Below the pieces are notes generated by a model, which made no database searches, was not told where the DNA came from, and saw only the letters and a program-made list of their open reading frames with translations. Shown in pieces: positions 1 to 5,122 of a stretch of DNA of 5,122 nucleotides; the stretch's first letter is position 1, and each line of letters begins with the position of its first letter. Source of the DNA: Eubacterium sp. (GTDB taxonomy: Bacteria > Bacillota > Clostridia > Lachnospirales > Lachnospiraceae); NCBI GenBank assembly GCA_003520145.1, contig DOVJ01000038.1, positions 1-5,122 on the forward strand, in the 5' to 3' direction. A program made the translations under genes and the position numbers.

Positions 1-137
1 GTATACTTATCAGGCTTAAGAGCGCTATACATAGCTGCAAAACACAGAAGTATCTGTATGGATGCAACTAACTGACCGCTATACTTAACAAGAAGCTCCC
101 CTATCTTTTCCCCGGCTGTTTTTTTGTTTTCTTCCAT
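1..137 (-). CDS. Hypothetical protein with N-terminal hydrophobic segment (partial, runs off left edge)
   Basis: An open frame begins at ATG 137-135 and stays open for 45 codons to the window edge, so only the N-terminus is visible. The protein starts MEENKKTAGEKIGELL, a charged lysine/glutamate-rich stretch, followed by a hydrophobic run at about residues 22-40 (QLVASIQILLCFAAMYSAL) that could be a membrane helix, then KPDKY. The start is supported by AGGA at 146-149, eight bases ahead of the ATG, and by position: it lies 17 bases after the telA stop, matching the spacing of the other genes in the block. I do not recognise the family. Its place directly after yceG-telA suggests a further member of the same Ter-type operon, possibly a small membrane component, but this is inference. 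It is too short here to judge full length or fold. Confidence 0.7.
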   Translation of the reverse strand, partial: MEENKKTAGEKIGELLVKYSGQLVASIQILLCFAAMYSALKPDKY

Positions 138-140
138 ATA

Positions 141-149
141 CCTTATCCT
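141..149 (-). promoter_or_regulatory. Ribosome binding site for the partial left-edge gene
   Basis: The minus strand reads AGGATAAGG just ahead of ATG 137. The AGGA part (146-149) leaves eight bases to the start, a normal distance; the AAGG part (141-144) leaves only three and is less likely to be the one used. The site supports translation of a gene that would otherwise be a short edge fragment. Confidence 0.6.
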
Positions 150-154
150 GCCGA

Positions 155-1372
155 TCACTTCTTCTCAATCTGACTAACGAGGAACTTGTTGTTGAATTCC
201 TCCTTGATTACCTCAAGTCTCTTCTTATCCTCGATACGTTTCTTTCTGGCTGCTTCATCTATAGCCCTTGTCTGATCGATACCATCCATGATTGCCTTCC
301 ATGTAGCCTCAAGTGTCTCAATCTTAACAGAGCTTCCAGACGCAAGCTTGGTAGTAAGCTTAGTAGTCTCCACTGTGTTCTTGGCGTTCTTAAGAAGAAG
401 CTCGTTAGTTTTCTCATCAAGGGCAGAAAGCGATTCCGCCTGCATCTTCTGCTGCTTAAGAAGAACTGCCTGAGCAAGCTCCTGCTTGAAAAGAGGAAGT
501 GTTACTATAAAAGAAGAATTGATCTTGCGCACAAGATTATAGTTAGTCAACTCCTGCATCTTAAGCATAGGTATCGACTGCATCGCAACATTTTCCGCAA
601 CACGAAGGTCCTGAACTCTCTGCTCAAGCATGAGAAGTGACTGACTGAGGCTCTGAAGTTCAAGCTGGATACTGGTATCGCCAGACTGAGCCATATCTGC
701 CTCACGCTTCACCATATAAGCCTTAATCTCTTCACATGCCTTATCTCCCGCAAGGATGTACTTAAGAAGATCACGATAATAGTTGACATTCGCATCATAC
801 ATAGCGTTAAGGTCTCTGTTAGACTTCTTGATGTCATCCTCATAGGTTCTAAGCTGAACATATATCTTATCGACCTCGTCACCCATGCTGTGATACTTAG
901 CAAGAAGTCTGTCTATCGCAGTATCACCCTTCCTGCCGAATATTTTTTCAAGAAGACTCGGCTCACCCTTGAATTCCTGTACATCAAACTTATTCATGAT
1001 GTTGGTAAGAACCTTAAGAAGCTTACCGGTCTCATCACGCGAATTCATATCCACACCGCGCAATACCGAATCGGAAACCTTAGATATCTCCTCAGCTGCC
1101 TCGGCGCCAAACTTTACTATAGACTCCATGTTATGGACCTCTATAGTGCTCACAAGCGCCTCAACCTCAGGAGAATTAGCGAGTTCTGCGATTGCCGCAT
1201 CCTTACTTGCCACAAGCTCGTTCTGTGCTGTCTCAGGAATCGCAGCAAGATCAGTTTCCGGTGTATTCTCTACTACCACAGTCTCAGCTGCAGAAGTCAC
1301 TGAAGCCTCAGCTGTCTGAGTTGCCACAACCTCATCCTGTGGTGGTGCGAATTTACTAAAATCAAGTCCCAT
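155..1372 (-). CDS. telA: TelA/YceH-family toxic anion resistance protein
   Basis: Complete 405-residue protein of the TelA family (toxic anion resistance, B. subtilis YceH type), implicated in tolerance of tellurite and of some cell-envelope agents; the biochemical activity is not established. Residues 1-60 are a low-complexity Ala/Thr/Val/Glu-rich acidic tail after a short MGLDFSKFAP start. From about residue 65 to the end it is almost wholly helical and charged. Family-like stretches include RGVDMNSRDETGKLL (105-119), LTNYNLVRKINSSFIVTLPL (275-294) and KTNELLLKNA (321-330), plus a lysine/glutamate-rich C-terminal helix (about 370-395). There is no signal peptide or membrane segment, so it is probably cytoplasmic. 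The length is close to the family norm. The start at 1372 has a perfect AAAGGAGG eight bases ahead. It follows yceG by 14 bases, the same order as yceG-yceH in Bacillus, which strengthens the call. The name telA reflects the family, not proven tellurite resistance here. Confidence 0.93.
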   Translation of the reverse strand: MGLDFSKFAPPQDEVVATQTAEASVTSAAETVVVENTPETDLAAIPETAQNELVASKDAAIAELANSPEVEALVSTIEVHNMESIVKFGAEAAEEISKVSDSVLRGVDMNSRDETGKLLKVLTNIMNKFDVQEFKGEPSLLEKIFGRKGDTAIDRLLAKYHSMGDEVDKIYVQLRTYEDDIKKSNRDLNAMYDANVNYYRDLLKYILAGDKACEEIKAYMVKREADMAQSGDTSIQLELQSLSQSLLMLEQRVQDLRVAENVAMQSIPMLKMQELTNYNLVRKINSSFIVTLPLFKQELAQAVLLKQQKMQAESLSALDEKTNELLLKNAKNTVETTKLTTKLASGSSVKIETLEATWKAIMDGIDQTRAIDEAARKKRIEDKKRLEVIKEEFNNKFLVSQIEKK

Positions 1373-1380
1373 ATCATATA

Positions 1381-1388
1381 CCTCCTTT
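1381..1388 (-). promoter_or_regulatory. Ribosome binding site for telA, overlapping the yceG stop codon
   Basis: The minus strand reads TAAAGGAGG: the TAA stop of yceG (1389-1387) shares its last two A bases with a consensus AAAGGAGG Shine-Dalgarno, eight bases from ATG 1372. This fixes the telA start and suggests that ribosomes ending yceG can hand over directly to telA, keeping the two products in step. Confidence 0.85.
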
Positions 1389-4092
1389 ATTTGAATATCT
1401 TGTTAAATATATTGGCACTTTTCGGAACATACTTCGATATCTGCACTGGTTTTAAATCATATACATACGGTCCGACTATTATCTCGTTGACTATATCCTT
1501 GTTGTAGAATCTTTCCACACTCTGATCGCCCGTCGGTGAAAAGATGAGTATATCAAATCCAACAAGATGCAGGTACGCAAGCACAATAGCATCCTCAATC
1601 GACACTGGATCTGAATTCGTATGTATATACAGAACCTTCGGACTCTTCCCAACAAAATCAAAATCCTGTATCATACGAACTATACGATTATCAAGTGAGA
1701 GTACCGTTGCAACAATCGTCTCTTCAAGAGAATCCCCTATCTGATTCTTGATAATCCTTCCATCCAGAAGAAGCTGCAGCTTATCAAGCATATGTTCCAC
1801 AAGACTCTTTCTGTAAGATCCGTATCTGAATGCCGGATTAGATATTATAGCATCTCTGTTAAGCTCACCGCGATTTACGAATCCTCTTGCGAGTGAATCC
1901 ATCACCACATGATTCTCAGGCTTCATATAAGGTGGATTGTTGATGATCACAGTACTGTCTGTCTTACGATAATAGATATAATCCCAGAATCCATCGATAC
2001 TCTTATCCTTAACACCTGTTAGCTTAGTGAATATAACAGGTACGGTAACGAAATTGTTGTTGATCACAAATGCAGGTCTGTGCGTAACATCCTCATTCCA
2101 GAATATAGCGATTTCCTCATACATAGTCTTAAAAGGTATCGTCATGGCATGCTCATACTGATGTTCCCTATAGAGCCCCGTACCGGTATATAGAACCTCT
2201 GTAAGTTCCTGCTCTGCCCTGTAAGCAACAGTTTCATAGCCAAGACTTGCCTGATCAATCGGAAACTTATCGATATTCTCCGAATATGGAAAATGCTGTT
2301 CTATGAGTCTCTCATCTTCGATAACACCCACTGCTTCGGCATCCGGTATTATTATGAGCACATCAACAGGAAGCGCTGCCAAAAAATTCATGAACAAAGC
2401 CTCATGCTCTTCCATGCATGTTCCAAGATGCATAAAGCATCCCATCTTGTTGATACCCTGATCCAAAAACAGATCAAGCATATATCTGCGAAGGAGGATT
2501 ATAAGCATCTTAGCATCGCGCATAAACACTTCTGTATCAGTACAAGATGCCGCCATACGCTTTGTGTATTCCACATAACGGTTTACAAGAAGCCACTGAA
2601 ACTCAATATCAAAGCCATACTGAATCTTAGCGGCAAGCTTTTCTATAGTATCATCAAAGTCTGTATAAGTTATGTCTGCAAGAGAAGCAAGCTCTGCCAT
2701 ATCAGGCTTAGGTATGGTATAATCTACTGCAACAACACCTCTACCCGCTGCCTTAAGCGTGCTGTATAGCCCATACAGCTCTGTCTTATATCCAGTCTTT
2801 GAAGGACAGCCTATGACTCTTGCATATATGTTATAATAAAAGCCCGGTTTTATCCTTCTGCTATTAGGATCACGCTTCACATCTGCATATATATCACCTG
2901 TAGCCGAAACATTGGTTGCCGCCTCGTAATTCCTATAGCGTCCCTGAATATAACGAGAATCGTTGGAATACGTCTTAGCATGAAGCATGTTAACAGTGTA
3001 GTCAGAGGGAAAACTGTCAAGTCCAGCGATCACTGCCTCATGACTTATCTCAGAATCAGGATCTATATCCTTATATCCTATTCCGCGATCCTGTTGTATC
3101 ATAACAACATCAGAGCCGGCATCGGATATGATGTTAAGCATCATAAGAGATACATATTCCACCTGACCGTCTATCAGTATCTTCGGAGGTTCTTTTGTTC
3201 CAAGATAAGGAATAATACCAGAAAACTTATTATCAATCCAATACATGACCATAGCATAGAACTTCTTGATCTCATCCCAATCAGTAGCCCTGTGTCTTAC
3301 TATAGTCATAGTACTGTATATACTGTCTGCTAATATATTGATCTTATCATCAGGAATCTTATGAGAGGCTGAATTGAATTCCCTTAGATCCTTGCGAAAG
3401 AAATCTATATTCAGAGCCATCGTATGGTCAAGACGATCGTAATAGCTACTCTGTTCTATGTCCTTAACAGGCTTAAGAGAATCAGTTATCACAACGCCCT
3501 TATCAGCAGCTATGTGGATATACCTGTTAAGAAATGCGTCGACCTCCTGATTATATCCGCATATACGATAAAAGTAGACATTGTTTCCATATCTTGCTTC
3601 CATCGGCTTAAAGTAATCATCGAGACTCATCATCTTGATATGTTCAAAAAGCTTTACTGGCTGTGTTACAGTGACAGTCTGAACGGGAGTTTTCACTTCC
3701 CTTTTGTTAACCAAAGGACTATTCCCAGGAATTCTCGGATTAGTAGCAAAACCGCCATCTGTCACATGCGCGTTCGAAGCAGCAAGAAGATCAAGCTTAC
3801 GATCAAGTCTTATAAGATATTCATCCCTGATTGAAAAACAACGTATGATCGGAACAATATACGCAACAAGATTCAGATAAGCGAATGGTTCTACACTGCT
3901 GCCTATAGACATGCCGATAAAAAACAACAAAAAGTATACAAAGCCTTCTATAAACCAGTTTTTCTTCTTAACTCTCGAACCAACATATATAAGGGCAGGT
4001 CCACCAAGGAAGAAAAAAGGTAACACAAGGAACCTTGAACGCTGTTTTTCCCATTCTTTTCCTCTTTTTGTTATTGACAACTCATTTTTCAT
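1387..4092 (-). CDS. yceG: Membrane-anchored YceG-family protein (putative component of Ter-linked biosynthetic module), N-terminally extended
   Basis: Complete 901-residue protein. Residues 21-41, 47-67 and 70-88 are three hydrophobic segments, likely a membrane anchor, followed by RDEYLIRLDRKL (89-100) and a Pro/Thr/Val-rich linker (about 105-150). Residues about 416-880 resemble the YceG_bac family, described as a putative component of a biosynthetic module in Ter stress loci: the domain opens with FYYNIYARVIG (418-428), has TIPKPDMAEL (459-468), RPAFVINNNFVTVP (672-685) and FTKLTGV (688-694), and ends with GFDILIFSPTGDQSVERFYN (845-864). No reaction has been assigned to the family. Residues 150-415 have no obvious family but look like a diverged extra copy of the same unit (see findings). 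Bacillus YceG is about 540 residues, so this protein is much longer. It sits 19 bases after the antiporter gene and 14 before telA. Family membership of the C-terminal half is well supported; the function is unknown. Confidence 0.88.
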   Translation of the reverse strand: MKNELSITKRGKEWEKQRSRFLVLPFFFLGGPALIYVGSRVKKKNWFIEGFVYFLLFFIGMSIGSSVEPFAYLNLVAYIVPIIRCFSIRDEYLIRLDRKLDLLAASNAHVTDGGFATNPRIPGNSPLVNKREVKTPVQTVTVTQPVKLFEHIKMMSLDDYFKPMEARYGNNVYFYRICGYNQEVDAFLNRYIHIAADKGVVITDSLKPVKDIEQSSYYDRLDHTMALNIDFFRKDLREFNSASHKIPDDKINILADSIYSTMTIVRHRATDWDEIKKFYAMVMYWIDNKFSGIIPYLGTKEPPKILIDGQVEYVSLMMLNIISDAGSDVVMIQQDRGIGYKDIDPDSEISHEAVIAGLDSFPSDYTVNMLHAKTYSNDSRYIQGRYRNYEAATNVSATGDIYADVKRDPNSRRIKPGFYYNIYARVIGCPSKTGYKTELYGLYSTLKAAGRGVVAVDYTIPKPDMAELASLADITYTDFDDTIEKLAAKIQYGFDIEFQWLLVNRYVEYTKRMAASCTDTEVFMRDAKMLIILLRRYMLDLFLDQGINKMGCFMHLGTCMEEHEALFMNFLAALPVDVLIIIPDAEAVGVIEDERLIEQHFPYSENIDKFPIDQASLGYETVAYRAEQELTEVLYTGTGLYREHQYEHAMTIPFKTMYEEIAIFWNEDVTHRPAFVINNNFVTVPVIFTKLTGVKDKSIDGFWDYIYYRKTDSTVIINNPPYMKPENHVVMDSLARGFVNRGELNRDAIISNPAFRYGSYRKSLVEHMLDKLQLLLDGRIIKNQIGDSLEETIVATVLSLDNRIVRMIQDFDFVGKSPKVLYIHTNSDPVSIEDAIVLAYLHLVGFDILIFSPTGDQSVERFYNKDIVNEIIVGPYVYDLKPVQISKYVPKSANIFNKIFK
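3829..4032 (-). other. Three-helix membrane anchor region of the YceG-family protein
   Basis: This stretch encodes residues 21-88 of the 901-residue protein. It shows three hydrophobic runs: FLVLPFFFLGGPALIYVG, then FIEGFVYFLLFFIGMSIG, then a third from about AYLNLVAYIVPII. They are separated by short polar turns (SRVKKKN and SSVEP) and followed by the basic, charged RDEYLIRLDRK. The positive residues before the first helix (KRGKEWEKQRSR) and after the third suggest an odd number of membrane passes, so the bulk of the protein may not be on the same side as its N-terminus; topology is not settled by inspection. Similar short helix bundles ending in a 'hydrophobic, then R-x-EYLxRL' pattern occur at the N-termini of other Firmicute proteins, as far as I recall. 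Confidence 0.7.
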
Positions 4093-4098
4093 ACCTAT

Positions 4099-4104
4099 CC
4101 CCTT
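4099..4104 (-). promoter_or_regulatory. Ribosome binding site for yceG
   Basis: The minus strand reads AAGGGG, six bases ahead of ATG 4092, inside the 19-base gap after the antiporter stop. It supports this ATG as the start, and therefore supports the membrane anchor being part of the protein rather than read-through upstream of a later start. Confidence 0.75.
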
Positions 4105-4111
4105 AAAACTG

Positions 4112-5077
4112 TTATCTGACTATGGCAAATACCATATCGGCAACATACATAAGAACAAGTAAAAATCCTTCTATCCTGTTTACCTTTTTACCTGTCAAAC
4201 AGAATACATATGTTATGATACTTATGATCAAAAGGATGATCATATCATATATCGAAGCAAAGTTAACCGCAATAGGATGCAGTGTGGAAGACACTCCAAG
4301 TATAAGGAGCAGGTTAAATATATTCGAACCAACAACATTGCCTACAGCAAGTTCGACTTCACCCTTCTTTGCAGCAACTATGGATGTAACAAGTTCAGGA
4401 AGCGAGGTGCCAATAGCGATAATGGTAAGTCCTATAAGAGTCTCCGTCATGCCCATCATCCTTGCGATCTCTTTGGCAGAATTAACTACAACATTACCGC
4501 CAAGTACTATGAATATAAGCCCAAGAATAATACATATAAAGCTCATAGGAACGGACTTAGATGCAATCTCGTCCCCTTCTGTAGGATTCTTCTTAGCATC
4601 CACGATAAGAACCACTATATATATAACAAAGACAGCAAGCAGGATGATTCCCGTGATCCTGTCAACCATACCGGCCTTTGCAGCCATATCAGAACTAAAT
4701 TCCACATTAGCCTTGGTTACAAGAAGAAACAAAGCAGCAGTCATGGTTATACATACAGGAAAATCCCTCTTCAATATAGTCTTATCTACAGGTACTGCAT
4801 GTATACACGCAACTACACCAAGAACCACAAGAGTATTGAAGATGTTAGAACCAACTACGTTACTAAGAGCGATCTCGTTAGAACCCGCAAATGCAGCCGA
4901 TGTGCTGACAGCAAGTTCAGGAGCACTTGTACCCATCGCGACTATGGTAAGGCCTATGATAACAGACGGAACTTTAAAGTTTTTTGCAAGAGCAGAGCTT
5001 CCATCCACGAACACATCAGCACCTTTTATAAGCGCAACAAAACCTATCAACAGCAATATAATATTTAAAAATAGCAT
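4112..5077 (-). CDS. yrbG: Calcium/sodium antiporter, CaCA superfamily (YrbG type)
   Basis: Complete 321-residue inner-membrane cation exchanger, expected to move calcium out of the cell in exchange for sodium. It has two homologous halves, each of about five hydrophobic segments, joined by a polar loop around residues 161-175 (AKKNPTEGDE). Alpha-repeat 1 carries GTSAPELAVS (49-58) and SNVVGSNIFN (72-81); alpha-repeat 2 carries GTSLPELVTS (223-232) and GNVVGSNIFN (246-255). The ion-binding residues known from the archaeal exchanger NCX_Mj are present: Thr50, Ser51, Glu54, Ser77 and Asn81 in repeat 1, and Thr224, Ser225, Glu228 and Ser251 in repeat 2. The position matching Asp240 of NCX_Mj is Asn255 here. 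The length is normal for the family and there is no sign of damage, so it should be active. The start has AGAGGGG six bases ahead. It leads into yceG after 19 bases, placing cation exchange in the same transcript as the Ter-type genes. Ion specificity is inferred from the family only. Confidence 0.95.
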   Translation of the reverse strand: MLFLNIILLLIGFVALIKGADVFVDGSSALAKNFKVPSVIIGLTIVAMGTSAPELAVSTSAAFAGSNEIALSNVVGSNIFNTLVVLGVVACIHAVPVDKTILKRDFPVCITMTAALFLLVTKANVEFSSDMAAKAGMVDRITGIILLAVFVIYIVVLIVDAKKNPTEGDEIASKSVPMSFICIILGLIFIVLGGNVVVNSAKEIARMMGMTETLIGLTIIAIGTSLPELVTSIVAAKKGEVELAVGNVVGSNIFNLLLILGVSSTLHPIAVNFASIYDMIILLIISIITYVFCLTGKKVNRIEGFLLVLMYVADMVFAIVR

Positions 5078-5083
5078 CTATTT

Positions 5084-5090
5084 CCCCTCT
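5084..5090 (-). promoter_or_regulatory. Ribosome binding site for the antiporter gene
   Basis: The minus strand reads AGAGGGG six bases ahead of ATG 5077. It begins immediately after a TAA at 5093-5091, giving the same stop-then-Shine-Dalgarno arrangement seen between yceG and telA. Confidence 0.75.
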
Positions 5091-5120
5091 TTATCTATCA
5101 TTATCCTCAGGATTATAATA
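5091..5120 (-). CDS. Possible C-terminal end of an upstream gene (partial, frame uncertain)
   Basis: Only 45 bases lie ahead of the antiporter start. One minus-strand frame reads YYNPEDNDR and then stops at TAA 5093-5091, next to the antiporter ribosome binding site; this hydrophilic ending would suit a protein C-terminus and mirrors the tight gene spacing elsewhere. A second frame (DIIILRIMIDKEGK, stopping at TAG 5080-5078) is also open to the edge. The third frame is closed. The window cannot show which is real, or whether this is untranslated leader instead (a TATAAT lies at 5112-5117). Confidence 0.3.
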   Translation of the reverse strand, partial: YYNPEDNDR

Positions 5121-5122
5121 TC

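Noticed and set aside
119..125. Run of seven A on the minus strand in codons 4-7 of the left-edge gene as a frameshift site
   Set aside because: The zero frame stays open to the window edge and no downstream structure or alternative frame of interest is visible, so this is ordinary Lys-codon clustering.
138..154. Terminator between telA and the left-edge gene
   Set aside because: The 17-base gap has no inverted repeat followed by a T run and contains the next gene's ribosome binding site.
890..1319. Two overlapping plus-strand open frames opposite telA
   Set aside because: Both lie fully inside a well-supported gene on the other strand, overlap each other, and show no family features or convincing ribosome binding site.
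2293..2769. Plus-strand open frame (158 codons) opposite yceG
   Set aside because: It is a shadow of the yceG reading frame, His/Lys/Cys-rich and without recognisable motifs.
4277..5068. Long plus-strand open frame (263 codons) opposite the antiporter
   Set aside because: It mirrors the antiporter codons on the other strand. Its product is rich in Tyr, Lys, Asn, Arg and Ser with no domain-like pattern, while the minus-strand frame is an unmistakable exchanger.
5112..5117. TATAAT on the minus strand as a -10 promoter element for the antiporter
   Set aside because: The -35 region would fall outside the window and the bases are equally explained as codons of an upstream gene ending (YYNPEDNDR). 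A single AT-rich hexamer is not enough to call a promoter.

Overview
The window is a densely packed, single-direction gene block on the minus strand. Base composition and codon use (AT-leaning, with frequent ATA, AGA and AAG codons) and purine-rich Shine-Dalgarno sites (AGAGGGG, AAGGGG, AAAGGAGG) suggest a Firmicute, most likely a clostridial or Lachnospiraceae-type bacterium (Butyrivibrio-like). That assignment is an inference from composition and protein style, not a match to any named genome.

Layout in transcription order (right to left): (1) at the right edge, the possible last codons of an upstream gene, with the frame uncertain; (2) 5077-4112, a complete 321-residue calcium/sodium antiporter of the YrbG/CaCA family with both alpha-repeats intact; (3) 4092-1387, a 901-residue membrane-anchored protein whose C-terminal half is the YceG-type 'putative component of biosynthetic module' family; (4) 1372-155, a 405-residue TelA/YceH-type toxic anion resistance protein; (5) 137 to the left edge, the first 45 codons of an unrecognised protein with a hydrophobic segment. 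Gaps between genes are 14-19 bases, each with its own ribosome binding site and no room for a terminator, so the block is very probably one operon that continues beyond both edges.

The yceG-telA pair is the hallmark of Ter-type (tellurium resistance/general stress) loci, as in the Bacillus subtilis yceCDEFGH operon. In such loci TerD-family calcium-binding proteins and TerC-family membrane proteins are usual partners. None of those is in this window, but a calcium/cation exchanger directly ahead of yceG fits a metal- or envelope-stress module. The role is inferred; tellurite itself is probably not the natural substrate.

The most interesting point is the architecture of the YceG protein. It carries about 415 extra N-terminal residues compared with the roughly 540-residue Bacillus protein: a three-helix membrane anchor followed by a region that looks like a diverged extra copy of the YceG unit. 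No CRISPR array, tRNA, rRNA, insertion sequence or DNA-level repeat was seen, and no stretch over 300 bases lacks a gene.
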